A stretch of 54,171 bases of DNA from a virus. The notes beneath the pieces were generated by a model, which was not told the origin of the DNA, ran no database searches, and saw only the letters and a list, made by a program, of their open reading frames with translations. The position numbers and the translations under genes are program-made. Each line of letters begins with the position of its first letter. Position 1 is the first letter of the stretch. This document shows, in pieces, positions 13,052 to 20,359 of this stretch. Location of the stretch: positions 1 to 54,171 of the IMG/VR virus record IMGVR_UViG_3300008110_000118. The stretch is one strand, 5' to 3'.

Positions 13052-13142
13052 TATGAATTTCAGCAAGAAGTTTCAAAAGTTCTGGCGTTTCTTCCCATTC
13101 CCAAATTGTACCGTCTTTTTGAGTATAAGTGCGAGTTGTCAT
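13023..13142 (-). CDS. Small hypothetical protein, 39 aa
   Basis: The frame runs from ATG 13142 (overlapping the preceding stop) to TAA 13023-13025. The product MTTRTYTQKDGTIWEWEETP followed by a short helix is of a kind I recall from cyanophages. Function unknown. Confidence 0.65.
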   Translation of the reverse strand: MTTRTYTQKDGTIWEWEETPELLKLLAEIHSEKEKTSQS

Positions 13143-13351
13143 AATTTTCCTCCAACAGTTCCTTCGTATGATTTAGATTCGGACCATCCTTCTTGAATGC
13201 CCTTAAGATAAAACCTTGTTGCTTTTACACATTCCTCTTCGTTCAATGAAGTAACGAGTTTCTTCCCATCTTTATCTTCAGAATGAAAAGTTTCCCATTT
13301 TGCTTTAATTACTTGAAAGCAATCATCATACCATTTAATTTCTTGACTCAT
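13139..13351 (-). CDS. Hypothetical protein, 70 aa
   Basis: A small acidic protein (MSQEIKWYDDCFQVIKAKWE, then SLNEEECVKATRFYLKGIQE) that I recall as conserved in T4-like cyanophages. It is mostly helical with a Gly-rich end. Starts and stops overlap neighbours by 4 bases. Confidence 0.7.
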   Translation of the reverse strand: MSQEIKWYDDCFQVIKAKWETFHSEDKDGKKLVTSLNEEECVKATRFYLKGIQEGWSESKSYEGTVGGKL

Positions 13352-13614
13352 CTGTTTCTAAAACTTTCAAGGTATTCATTCATTTGTTCCACATACTGAC
13401 TATGGTAAATCTTCAATACTGGAGTGTATCTCAGATGATGATTGCCAGTATATAACCAATGCCTCATCAGTTCAATGTCTCCACCGAACATCACGTATAG
13501 GTTATCATAGAATCTCAGAAATTGCAAATTATTTTCAATTCCTTGGTAACCGACAGAAAGATCTTGAGATGCTTTTTTTACCGCGTCAAGAACTAATTGT
13601 TCATTTAATTTCAT
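13348..13614 (-). CDS. Hypothetical protein, 88 aa
   Basis: A helical protein; the central segment MFGGDIELMRHWLYTGNHHL followed by RYTPVL has the rhythm of the C-terminal domain of Xre/MbcA-type antitoxins (FG-x-x-x-x-A-x-x-WL...N-x-x-L...P). This is only a weak similarity and there is no adjacent toxin gene that I can identify. Confidence 0.65.
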   Translation of the reverse strand: MKLNEQLVLDAVKKASQDLSVGYQGIENNLQFLRFYDNLYVMFGGDIELMRHWLYTGNHHLRYTPVLKIYHSQYVEQMNEYLESFRNR

Positions 13615-13849
13615 TTTTCCTGCGAAATTCTTCTTCTAATTCTTTTGCAATTTTATCGTATTTTCTATTCATCATAAAATTACTAATAGGGTTCTTCGGA
13701 TGCAGTCTAATCATCCAAAAAACCCTTTCTGTGTTTAGTTTTATTATTTTTGTAAGAAGTACAATATAATCTGCTACGTTAGCATCAAGAACTATCATTA
13801 CACCAATGATAGAAAATATCAAAAATAAAAGGTAATGATAGTTATTCAT
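13601..13849 (-). CDS. Membrane protein, 82 aa
   Basis: An N-terminal membrane helix (YHYLLFLIFSIIGVMIVLDA), a possible second amphipathic helix and a charged C-terminus (KIAKELEEEFRRKNEIK). It overlaps the next gene by 14 bases. Family unknown. Confidence 0.65.
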   Translation of the reverse strand: MNNYHYLLFLIFSIIGVMIVLDANVADYIVLLTKIIKLNTERVFWMIRLHPKNPISNFMMNRKYDKIAKELEEEFRRKNEIK

Positions 13850-13872
13850 TTTATTTTACTATGATTTTAAAT

Positions 13873-14049
13873 TTAATTATAGCGAAGTTTTAGATCATTT
13901 AAGTATTCAATAAGACATTCTTTAATTTCATCTAACTCCGCTTCACACATAGACTCTTTTGCTTGTTCTCTAATATCTCTGTGTTTAATGTGAAGGTCTT
14001 CAAGCATTAGATCTATTGCTTGAATAACTTTTTTATTTTTTTCTGTCAT
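13873..14049 (-). CDS. Small helical protein, 58 aa
   Basis: The frame runs from ATG 14049 to TAA 13873-13875. The product is an all-helical, charged protein (MTEKNKKVIQAIDLMLEDLH...). It overlaps the end of the preceding gene by 17 bases. No family recognised. Confidence 0.65.
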   Translation of the reverse strand: MTEKNKKVIQAIDLMLEDLHIKHRDIREQAKESMCEAELDEIKECLIEYLNDLKLRYN

Positions 14050-14215
14050 TTTTGTCTGGCAGTATTTTTACTGGACAGGATGGAACCGCTTTTTGTAACT
14101 CATACACTATTTCATTCTGTTGCTGCGGCGACAGAAGTGCAATTCTCCTAAGTTTTGTTACAATTCCAATTACTTGGTTGCAAGTTAATATAGTAACCAA
14201 AAATACTGGCTCCAT
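14033..14215 (-). CDS. Hypothetical protein, 60 aa
   Basis: ATG 14215 is chosen over an upstream GTG. The first half is hydrophobic (MEPVFLVTILTCNQVIGIVT), a possible membrane or buried helix; the second half is polar with PSCPVKILPDKNDRKK. No family recognised. Confidence 0.55.
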   Translation of the reverse strand: MEPVFLVTILTCNQVIGIVTKLRRIALLSPQQQNEIVYELQKAVPSCPVKILPDKNDRKK

Positions 14216-14236
14216 TGTGGTTTCCAGAACCTGCAC

Positions 14237-14452
14237 TTATTTAGACTGATTTTTGAATCCGCTGGAAGATTTGTTTTGTTTGGGGTCTTCTACTGTAATA
14301 TAATTTAAATAATTTGTTTTTCTTACATTAGAAAACCAGAAATCTCTAGCATCCTCATAACAGTCAAATTGCTTAGACTTACCATTACAAAGATAAACTT
14401 TGTAAATATGTCTATCGTAGGGATCGTATGAGGTTTGCTTAAAAATTTCCAT
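14237..14452 (-). CDS. Hypothetical protein, 71 aa
   Basis: A small beta-rich protein with HIYKVYLCNGKSKQFDCYED and RDFWFSNV, ending in a Ser/Lys-rich tail. ATG 14452 shares a base with the stop of the dehydratase gene before it. Function unknown. Confidence 0.65.
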   Translation of the reverse strand: MEIFKQTSYDPYDRHIYKVYLCNGKSKQFDCYEDARDFWFSNVRKTNYLNYITVEDPKQNKSSSGFKNQSK

Positions 14453-15474
14453 TACAGTTTAATCCAACGATTGTTTTCTAAAGTCCAATTGGTAACATCT
14501 GCAATTCGTTCTTTGACAGACTTGGCAGGTTCCCAACCAAGTTCTTTCATTTTACTGCCATCAAGAGCATAACGAAGATCATGACCAGGACGAGAAGAGT
14601 GAAAATCGATCAATTGATACTTGAGATCCTTTCCTTGTGCTGCTGCAATGATCTGAGCGAGTTCAAGATTATTCAGTTCTTCTGAACCTACAATATTAAA
14701 CTTAGGACACTTTGCATCTCCCCAGGTAGGTTCAAATGTATCCTCATAATTCAAAAGGAACAGAATTGCGCTAGAAACATCTTCAGCGTGAATATAATGC
14801 CGAGATCCAGGAATTGTACAAGTTTTATCGCTATGAATTGTAATCGTTTCACCGTCACGGATCTTGCGAATGCACATAGGAATGTATTTCTCTGGATGCT
14901 GACGCTCACCAAACACATTCATTGTATGAGTAATATAAACGGGAAGACCGTAAGTATTCTCATATGCTACTGCTAGTTCTTCACCACCCGCTTTACTTGC
15001 GCTGTAGGGATTAGTTGAGTTGTAACGATCATTCTCTTTATATTTGATTCCATCTGGAGCAGGACCAAACACTTCATCTGTGCTGAAATAAACGAATCGC
15101 TCAAGATTAGTTTGAGTCCGAGCAAATTCAAGAATATTGCACGTTCCTACTACGTTGTCAAGAACAAACTCCATAGGATACTCGATACTACGATCAACGT
15201 GAGACCCAGCAGCGAGATGGAGAATGTAATCAACTTGACCAATTTCAGAACGTACCAGAGGATTGAGTTCTGCCTTAAGATCATGATGAACGACTTTTAC
15301 ACGTTTCCGAACTTCAGGATCAAATGAAACTATAAGATCGTGAAGACGATTAAGATTTCCGCTATAATCCAAACGATCCAGAGTTGTTATTTGCCAATCT
15401 GTATGATTGAGAAGATACCCAATCATATGATGAGCAATAAAACCTGCGCCGCCTGTAATAAGAACTTTTTTCAT
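14452..15474 (-). CDS. rfbB: dTDP-glucose 4,6-dehydratase-like SDR enzyme
   Basis: An extended short-chain dehydrogenase with the NAD-binding TGGAGFI (residues 7-13), the STDEVFG motif (131-137) that holds the Thr-Asp-Glu catalytic set of 4,6-dehydratases, and YSASK (157-161). At 340 residues it is full length. The enzyme would convert dTDP-glucose to the 4-keto-6-deoxy sugar, the first step towards rhamnose and other deoxysugars. It stands alone here, so it probably feeds or alters host surface-sugar synthesis or phage glycosylation. Specificity for dTDP over other nucleotides is inferred. Confidence 0.9.
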   Translation of the reverse strand: MKKVLITGGAGFIAHHMIGYLLNHTDWQITTLDRLDYSGNLNRLHDLIVSFDPEVRKRVKVVHHDLKAELNPLVRSEIGQVDYILHLAAGSHVDRSIEYPMEFVLDNVVGTCNILEFARTQTNLERFVYFSTDEVFGPAPDGIKYKENDRYNSTNPYSASKAGGEELAVAYENTYGLPVYITHTMNVFGERQHPEKYIPMCIRKIRDGETITIHSDKTCTIPGSRHYIHAEDVSSAILFLLNYEDTFEPTWGDAKCPKFNIVGSEELNNLELAQIIAAAQGKDLKYQLIDFHSSRPGHDLRYALDGSKMKELGWEPAKSVKERIADVTNWTLENNRWIKL

Positions 15475-15478
15475 AAGA

Positions 15479-15649
15479 TTAAATTTGATCTAAACTTTCG
15501 ATTTGTGAAACTGGTACTTCATAAGAATCAATTCTATACCAATGCTCTTCATTTCGCAATCCCAAGTATTCAATATCTTCGCACTTATTTTCACGAAGAA
15601 ATGCTTGAAGTTGCAAATGCATAAGTTCAGATGAACTCACAGAATTCAT
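15479..15649 (-). CDS. Hypothetical protein, 56 aa
   Basis: I start at ATG 15649 (MNSVSSSELMHLQLQAFLRE), which overlaps the preceding stop, rather than at a TTG further up. The C-terminal YEVPVSQIESLDQI is typical of a small mixed fold. No family recognised. Confidence 0.65.
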   Translation of the reverse strand: MNSVSSSELMHLQLQAFLRENKCEDIEYLGLRNEEHWYRIDSYEVPVSQIESLDQI

Positions 15650-15840
15650 TTTTCGATCTTCCAATGTTCGTTTCCTTGCTTTTGAATCCAAAAACAGTAT
15701 TGGCGATTGAGAGAAACAAGAAACAGTTTATCATCAGTTTCCTGTTCAACTTCACAAGAATGAAAATTATCCATAATGTTAATGAATCGATTCTTTGCTT
15801 TTGAACTCAGAGGAGTTACGCTAACAAATTTCTTTTTCAT
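15646..15840 (-). CDS. Hypothetical protein, 64 aa
   Basis: ATG 15840 (MKKKFVSVTPLSSKAKNRFI) or ATG 15858 could be used; the former leaves room for a leader behind the weak promoter at 15863-15904. The protein has a Cys in HSCEVEQETDD and ends QKQGNEHWKIEK. I recall relatives in cyanophages. Function unknown. Confidence 0.65.
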   Translation of the reverse strand: MKKKFVSVTPLSSKAKNRFINIMDNFHSCEVEQETDDKLFLVSLNRQYCFWIQKQGNEHWKIEK

Positions 15841-15862
15841 TTTTGTTTGAATTAACATAGGT

Positions 15863-15904
15863 AGTCTAATGGGTTTGGGAGATTACTTGACAAAGACTGT
15901 GCCA
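15863..15904 (-). promoter_or_regulatory. Weak possible eighth promoter module (TGGCACA-N29-TAGACT)
   Basis: TGGCACA (15898-15904) stands exactly 29 bases before TAGACT (15863-15868), the geometry of the seven better copies. The upstream half-site is poor and the -10 matches only 4 of 6 bases. TGGCACA here is also inside the 3' end of a coding frame, so chance is possible. Confidence 0.35.
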
Positions 15905-16059
15905 GTTCCACAGGTGGATTCCCTGTGCTTTTTAATAAATGCAGTTGCCTGACGAACTGTGCTTACATCAGTCAATTGCTCACCATTGTAGATGATAACA
16001 AGTCGCTTTCCCCAAGGAACAACAGCATAATTATCATTCGTAATAAATCCTTCTTTCAT
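15883..16059 (-). CDS. Hypothetical protein, 58 aa
   Basis: The frame runs from ATG 16059 to TAA 15883-15885, 4 bases after the helicase stop. An AGGTGA ribosome-binding site precedes it. The product (MKEGFITNDNYAVVPWGKRL...) looks like a small alpha/beta domain ending CGTGTVFVK. No family recognised. Confidence 0.7.
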   Translation of the reverse strand: MKEGFITNDNYAVVPWGKRLVIIYNGEQLTDVSTVRQATAFIKKHRESTCGTGTVFVK

Positions 16060-16063
16060 AATT

Positions 16064-17299
16064 TCACCTTTTAATTACTGAAACTGCGACATCACCTTTC
16101 TCAAAGATAACATCAACGACATTCTGCACTGCACGAGCAGTAGAACCAGAGTTCTTGTCAAACACAGGGCAGATCACGAGACCGAACGATTTAGTATAGG
16201 ATAGCAGGTTGCCAGGAGCAATAGCACCAGAGCGAATTCCTGCAGCATCGTTAGGGTGAAGACGAAGAGTACGTCCAACAGTCTGACCGATTCCGATCAC
16301 ATCCATAGAGCGCATAAAGATCACTGCCTCCAGAGCAGAAATATTGATACCCTCAGCAAGAATACTGTGGTGAAGAACCACAAACTTCTTGGAAGGATCT
16401 TTGCCCCAAGCATTCAGGACATCAAAGAATACCTCACGATTGACTTTGTTGCCATCAATAAATGCACCGTGCTTAGAAGTAATGTGCATCAGAGAGTAAC
16501 CTTGATCAGCAAGTTTCTGAGCAAACTGAGTCTCAGAAATCAGACCAATAATATGCTTAGTTGCCTTAGCGCAGATCAGAATCTTATTGACAGGATTCTC
16601 ATCAATACAATTCAGAAGATATTCGCAGTCACGGTCAGCAATGCTTTCGCCCTTGACAGATAGACGTTGCTGAGTTGCAACAACCCTAGGAGGAATAATG
16701 TAACCACCACGAACAAGTTCAGGAGCAGGAACTTTGGCAATGATAGGACCATAAACCTCAGTATCATTCATACCAGGTTTATGAATCACTGCAGAATACT
16801 TAGGAGTTGCAGTGAAGAAATAGCAACGCTTTGCTTCAAAAGCAAAGTGCTCAGTAGCAGGATAAAAGTTTTTCTTTACACTATTGTGTGCTTCATCGAA
16901 ATAGATTGTATCTACATCGATCTCTGCCTTAGCAAGTTTATCAAGAGAATTGTAGGTAGTGAAGATCAGTTTGTGACCTTCCATTGCCTCGTGCCAAGCA
17001 CGAATCTTAAGAGGATTGGTAGTAGAGAAATGATGAGTCTCACCACTATGAACGTGCATTACATCAGCATTGGTGATAAACTCCAGATACTCACTGGACA
17101 GTTGCTCAGCGAGAAGGATCCTAGGAGCAACCACAACGACCGTCTGAGGCGTCTCAGAGCGAAATACACGCATAGCATCACAAATACCCACAAGGGTCTT
17201 TCCGCCGCCTGTAGGGAACACACAGATGCCTTTCAGATACTTCAGGAGAGCATCCAGAGCAATTTGTTGGTGGGGGCGAAGTGAAATCATGTGTTTCAT
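16064..17299 (-). CDS. SF2 DEAH-box helicase / type III restriction-like ATPase
   Basis: The protein has Walker A PTGGGKT (residues 29-35), DEAH (135-138), TATP (163-166) and the motif VI segment GQTVGRTLRLHP, in the order of superfamily 2 helicases of the UvsW/RecG/restriction-subunit type. No extra DNA-binding or nuclease domain is visible in 411 residues. It probably unwinds or translocates on DNA during phage replication or recombination, as T4 UvsW does. It starts 14 bases after the TATAAT of promoter module 6, so ATG 17299 gives a very short leader; ATG 17290 is an alternative. Confidence 0.88.
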   Translation of the reverse strand: MKHMISLRPHQQIALDALLKYLKGICVFPTGGGKTLVGICDAMRVFRSETPQTVVVVAPRILLAEQLSSEYLEFITNADVMHVHSGETHHFSTTNPLKIRAWHEAMEGHKLIFTTYNSLDKLAKAEIDVDTIYFDEAHNSVKKNFYPATEHFAFEAKRCYFFTATPKYSAVIHKPGMNDTEVYGPIIAKVPAPELVRGGYIIPPRVVATQQRLSVKGESIADRDCEYLLNCIDENPVNKILICAKATKHIIGLISETQFAQKLADQGYSLMHITSKHGAFIDGNKVNREVFFDVLNAWGKDPSKKFVVLHHSILAEGINISALEAVIFMRSMDVIGIGQTVGRTLRLHPNDAAGIRSGAIAPGNLLSYTKSFGLVICPVFDKNSGSTARAVQNVVDVIFEKGDVAVSVIKR

Positions 17300-17312
17300 T
17301 GATTACAGAGTA

Positions 17313-17369
17313 ATTATAGCAACAACAGAGACACCCTAGGAGTGGGCTTGTGCCAGTTCCTAAAGTGTC
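17313..17369 (-). promoter_or_regulatory. Promoter module copy 6 (GACA-N10-TGGCACA-N30-TATAAT)
   Basis: On the minus strand: GACA (17366-17369), 10 bases, TGGCACA (17349-17355), 30 bases, TATAAT (17313-17318). The spacer repeat is weak. In this copy the element lies about 60 bases past the upstream stop, behind a second, sigma70-like promoter. It would drive the helicase and the long block down to 10906. Confidence 0.68.
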
Positions 17370-17413
17370 TTTAAGAGTTCTTGATATTAAATGTCTTGAA
17401 CCCGAGCAAAGCG

Positions 17414-17443
17414 ATTATACCCAGATTCTTATACTCTTGTCAA
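17414..17443 (-). promoter_or_regulatory. Consensus sigma70 promoter TTGACA-N18-TATAAT
   Basis: The minus strand has TTGACA (17438-17443), 18 bases and TATAAT (17414-17419), a full match to both boxes. It overlaps the last codons of the SprT-like gene. The transcript would have a leader of about 100 bases before the helicase, passing through module 6. This suggests an immediate-early promoter in tandem with module 6. Confidence 0.7.
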
Positions 17444-17845
17444 ATACATCTCACAAAGAATTGATTCAACAAGATGTGCTTCTATTTCCCACGGTTCATT
17501 TTCATAGTCCAAGTGAGAACAATCAACACCTCTCCAGTATCTTTTTGGACCTTTATCTCTAAGGTCTCCACGAACGTGTTGGAATACATGTTGCAATTCG
17601 TGGAGTAATGTCTTAATATATTCTTCTCTACTCATCCGATTATGAATTTCAATTAAAAAACAACGAGGTCTATGGTCACAATCAGTGACTGAGCACCATC
17701 CATAAACACCCTCTCTTAAAAGTCCTCTATGTTGGACAACAATCTCAATCTTATGTCTTGGGATGAATTTTTTTACAAACCAAGTTACAACATCCTCGCA
17801 AAGAGTCTTGCTGTACTTGTATCCAGATGTCTCAAGAAAAAGCAT
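17429..17845 (-). CDS. SprT-like zinc metallopeptidase
   Basis: The segment KTLLHELQHVFQHVRG carries the zinc-binding HExxH motif (HELQH, residues 82-86), with Glu/His candidates for the third ligand in PWEIEAH downstream. The size (138 residues) and layout match SprT/SPRTN-like domain proteins found in large phages. ATG 17845 is chosen over an upstream GTG. SPRTN relatives cut proteins crosslinked to DNA; the phage target is unknown. Confidence 0.78.
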   Translation of the reverse strand: MLFLETSGYKYSKTLCEDVVTWFVKKFIPRHKIEIVVQHRGLLREGVYGWCSVTDCDHRPRCFLIEIHNRMSREEYIKTLLHELQHVFQHVRGDLRDKGPKRYWRGVDCSHLDYENEPWEIEAHLVESILCEMYLTRV

Positions 17846-17939
17846 AATTAAGAACAGCGTTGGTGAGACGAACACCCCAATTCATTAGAAGCATAAAACT
17901 TCCGATGAAAAGAAGTCTATCAATGTTGGAGTAACTCAC
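17832..17939 (-). CDS. Small membrane protein with GTG start, 35 aa
   Basis: GTG 17939 has GAGGA 6 bases upstream and lies 23 bases after the TATACT of module 7. The product contains one hydrophobic helix (RLLFIGSFMLLMNWGV) and ends at TGA 17832-17834, 14 bases into the next gene. Function unknown. Confidence 0.6.
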   Translation of the reverse strand: MSYSNIDRLLFIGSFMLLMNWGVRLTNAVLNYAFS

Positions 17940-17961
17940 GATTTTTCCTCAGGACTCCCTT

Positions 17962-18017
17962 AGTATAGGGCGGTAGGTCCCGATTGGAATCGTTTATGTG
18001 CCAGTTTGAGGATCGTC
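17962..18017 (-). promoter_or_regulatory. Promoter module copy 7 (GACG-N10-TGGCACA-N29-TATACT)
   Basis: On the minus strand: GACG (18014-18017), 10 bases, TGGCACA (17997-18003), 29 bases, TATACT (17962-17967). A short inverted repeat CGATT-GG-AATCG lies in the spacer. The TGGCACA encodes the last residues of the upstream oxygenase. It marks the border between the late fibre module and the early/middle region. Confidence 0.62.
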
Positions 18018-18593
18018 CTTTATTCTTCTTCTCATACCCAAATATTCTCGTTCATCATATAAATTATCTTTAAATTTTCCATTTGCATCTACATAATGTA
18101 AAAATGACTGCAAATACCAGTCCTGAGTAAATTTAGGTCTCCAGTGATATAATTCACATCCCTTGTATAAACATAAATCTCCCAAATTTAATTCTACTTT
18201 TATTGCATCACTTTTATCTTCGTTTCGACTAAAATAAATTGGATTTATTTCCTGATCTTTTGGGAATCCTAAAGCAAGAGTTGCTGATATTTCGCAAGAT
18301 GGTCTATCTCGATGAATTATTAGTTCATCGTGCTTTCCATAACATCTAGTATAGGTATAGGTGGGAAGTAAATGTATTCCAGATATTTTACTTAGAGTTT
18401 TTGTAGAACCATCTAGTATAGTATCCATTAAAGGATCACCATAAAATGCAAAACTAAACGGTGCTTGGGCATCCTTTTTTTCTTGACCTTCACCAGAACA
18501 TATTCTAGTATAGAAATAATGTTGTATAAATTTTACAAAATCTAGTTCTAAAAAATTTCTAACAATATAAAAACCCGATTCTTGAAATTCCAT
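17994..18593 (-). CDS. 2-oxoglutarate/Fe(II)-dependent oxygenase (third copy)
   Basis: The iron-binding HxD is His94-Arg-Asp96 (LIIHRDRPSC), and the distal His is His150 in LYKGCELYHWRPKF, followed by WYLQSFLHYVD. This is the double-stranded beta-helix pattern of 2-oxoglutarate oxygenases, a class of hydroxylases. At 199 residues it is a single domain. It lies at the end of the gene block that begins with the collagen-like fibre, so protein hydroxylation is a possible role. The 2-oxoglutarate-binding basic residue is not obvious. Confidence 0.8.
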   Translation of the reverse strand: MEFQESGFYIVRNFLELDFVKFIQHYFYTRICSGEGQEKKDAQAPFSFAFYGDPLMDTILDGSTKTLSKISGIHLLPTYTYTRCYGKHDELIIHRDRPSCEISATLALGFPKDQEINPIYFSRNEDKSDAIKVELNLGDLCLYKGCELYHWRPKFTQDWYLQSFLHYVDANGKFKDNLYDEREYLGMRRRIKDDPQTGT

Positions 18594-18598
18594 AGTAA

Positions 18599-19267
18599 TT
18601 ATCTAAATGCGTTTCCATGAATCCATCCAACTAAAGTAAATCTTTCTCCTTTTGTTACTGGAGTTACTTCGTGTAAAGTGTAAGATGGAAAAAATATAGT
18701 ATGCCCTTTTTCTTTTTCTATGATATTATTTTCGTGTGAATTATGAAGAATTAATTCTCCTCCTTCATATTCAGAAGGATCTGATAATTGAACAACAATA
18801 CTAAGTTTTCTATTATGTGGAATTTTCCACTGGAGAGGATCTATATGTGCTTTATAGCACCCATTTTCCGTAGAATTATAATGAGTGAATTGAAGTCTTT
18901 CTATTTTGTTTAGATCAAATTCAAACCATCTTTCGTTGACCATTTTGATATGATCAGTCAATCTTTCATATATCCATGATGTATGTTGATTGATAGGAAT
19001 CCAAGAAACCATAGATCTTCTATGGTCTAAACAATCTTCACCATTTCCGCCAGTGGTTGCTCTTTCCATACACAAAGCTTGCCCTATCATTCTAATATGA
19101 TTTATTTCTAAATCATTAAAGATGTCATTTTTCCAAATCCATCCTGGATAATCTTTAGAATTCAAATACCAATAATCTGAATCTGATTTTTTTAAATCTT
19201 CAATTTCAAGTTTGCTATTTTTTAAGGAATCAAATGATTTATCTGACTCATAATATTTTGAGATCAT
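18599..19267 (-). CDS. 2-oxoglutarate/Fe(II) oxygenase, PKHD/prolyl-4-hydroxylase type
   Basis: Residues 137-143 CYKAHIDPL give HxD (His141, Asp143); His199 (SYTLHEV) is the second histidine and Arg209 (GERFTLVGW) the likely 2-oxoglutarate anchor. The stretch RKLSIVVQLSDPSEYEGGEL is typical of the prolyl-4-hydroxylase alpha-like PKHD group. A good candidate for a protein hydroxylase. It is 222 residues, with an N-terminal extension of about 50. Substrate unknown; the collagen-like protein encoded two genes upstream is an attractive one. Confidence 0.88.
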   Translation of the reverse strand: MISKYYESDKSFDSLKNSKLEIEDLKKSDSDYWYLNSKDYPGWIWKNDIFNDLEINHIRMIGQALCMERATTGGNGEDCLDHRRSMVSWIPINQHTSWIYERLTDHIKMVNERWFEFDLNKIERLQFTHYNSTENGCYKAHIDPLQWKIPHNRKLSIVVQLSDPSEYEGGELILHNSHENNIIEKEKGHTIFFPSYTLHEVTPVTKGERFTLVGWIHGNAFR

Positions 19268-19270
19268 ATT

Positions 19271-19858
19271 TCAAGAGTTTAACTGAGTTGATGGCCAATT
19301 TAAATTTAAATTAACATTAATAAGTTCTTCAAGAGTATTTGCAAGATTAATTCTCGTGCATAATTCTACTTCAATATCAAAACATTTCTGAATATACCAT
19401 TCCAAATAATCTGCAATTTTAATTAATTCTTCACCAGTAATAGTTCTATAAGTATCAACAAATTTCCAAGCAAAATTTTTATTTGGAAATTGTTTTGCAA
19501 GTTCTCTTTTCAAAAATAGTGCTAATCTAGTTCTTTCATCAGTTTGAATTCTATCATTATCTATAGTAATAAGAGTTACTTCTTTTTCCCATCTCTGAGT
19601 TGCAATTATCTTTTTAATTTTGCTCTTACTAAATTCTAACCATTGAGAATCATAATTATATTCTAGAATTTCTGGATTATTCAGACAAATCCAACCAAGA
19701 GTTTCATGTCCAGCCCAAGAAAGATCGGATAGTTCCTCATCATTATGGGCTGGTAATCCATGAATATTTCTCCAGTTTTCTGGAAGTGACTGGGCGTGAT
19801 CTATTATAGTTTTTGATTGTTTATCAACTAAAACATATAGATCATTCATTATTGCCAT
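19271..19858 (-). CDS. Probable tail-fibre assembly protein (DUF4376-like)
   Basis: The C-terminal half reads like DUF4376: NDRIQTDERTRLALFLKREL, then ITGEELIKIADYLEWYIQKC and FDIEVELCTRINLANTLEEL. Proteins with this domain often sit next to phage fibre genes and are thought to help fibre assembly. The N-terminus (YVLVDKQSKTIIDHAQSLPE) is another common fibre-chaperone feature. It is 195 residues and follows the collagen-like gene and the 157-residue protein. The match is from memory. Confidence 0.65.
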   Translation of the reverse strand: MAIMNDLYVLVDKQSKTIIDHAQSLPENWRNIHGLPAHNDEELSDLSWAGHETLGWICLNNPEILEYNYDSQWLEFSKSKIKKIIATQRWEKEVTLITIDNDRIQTDERTRLALFLKRELAKQFPNKNFAWKFVDTYRTITGEELIKIADYLEWYIQKCFDIEVELCTRINLANTLEELINVNLNLNWPSTQLNS

Positions 19859-20315
19859 TTGATTGTTCCTCTGAATTATCGTTAGAAGGATAAGATGCTT
19901 CTTCTGGTTTTGATTCTTTTAACTGTTTTTTCTTATTGGAGCTACTAAGTCTTCTTCTTTTTGGTGCTTCTGCAATTTGCCAGGGAGCAGATCCTTTCCA
20001 AGAAACTGCATGTGGATCTTCAACATCAACATTCCAACCTCTCCAAGAAGCAAAATCAACTCTAGGTCTCATCGCAATTTGAAGACCAGCACCAGCAGCA
20101 AGTTGTTCAATTAATTCAACAACTTCAACAGGTTGCATTTGCGCCCAAACTGTTGCACCATCAGATCTCAAAATTAATTCACACACACCACCAAAAGCAG
20201 TTCCAACAGTTACAGATCTTGCACGATATTTGTTTTGAGCAATAGAAGCATATTCATGCTCCTCATACATTTCTTCAATTTTTTGTCTCAACTCAGACTT
20301 TGGTTTTGAAGGCAT
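19842..20315 (-). CDS. Hypothetical protein, 157 aa, possibly fibre-associated
   Basis: ATG 20315 has AAGGAG upstream and is preferred over a GTG at 20324. The first two thirds form a folded domain (RARSVTVGTAFGGVCELILR, then QPVEVVELIEQLAAGAGLQI); the end is a Lys/Ser/Asn/Glu-rich disordered tail. A late promoter lies just before it. Its place between the collagen-like fibre and the assembly protein suggests a virion or assembly role. No family recognised. Confidence 0.65.
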   Translation of the reverse strand: MPSKPKSELRQKIEEMYEEHEYASIAQNKYRARSVTVGTAFGGVCELILRSDGATVWAQMQPVEVVELIEQLAAGAGLQIAMRPRVDFASWRGWNVDVEDPHAVSWKGSAPWQIAEAPKRRRLSSSNKKKQLKESKPEEASYPSNDNSEEQSNGNNE

Positions 20316-20346
20316 AAAAATCACTCCTTACAAAAAGTATTTTTAG

Positions 20347-20354
20347 TATTTATT
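20347..20354 (-). promoter_or_regulatory. T4-type late promoter octamer AATAAATA
   Basis: The minus strand reads GTAATAAATACT 32 bases before ATG 20315, with an AAGGAG ribosome-binding site between. It would start the unit of the 157-aa protein, the assembly protein and two oxygenases. Confidence 0.6.
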
Positions 20355-20359
20355 ACAGT

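Noticed and set aside
13876-13881. TATAAT near the end of the 58-aa gene
   Set aside because: It comes from codons Tyr-Asn at the C-terminus; neither TTGACA nor TGGCACA stands at a suitable distance.
16667-17284. 205-codon plus-strand frame opposite the helicase
   Set aside because: It is antisense to well-conserved helicase motifs, has no ribosome-binding site and encodes a Cys/Ser/Ile-rich product with no recognisable domain.
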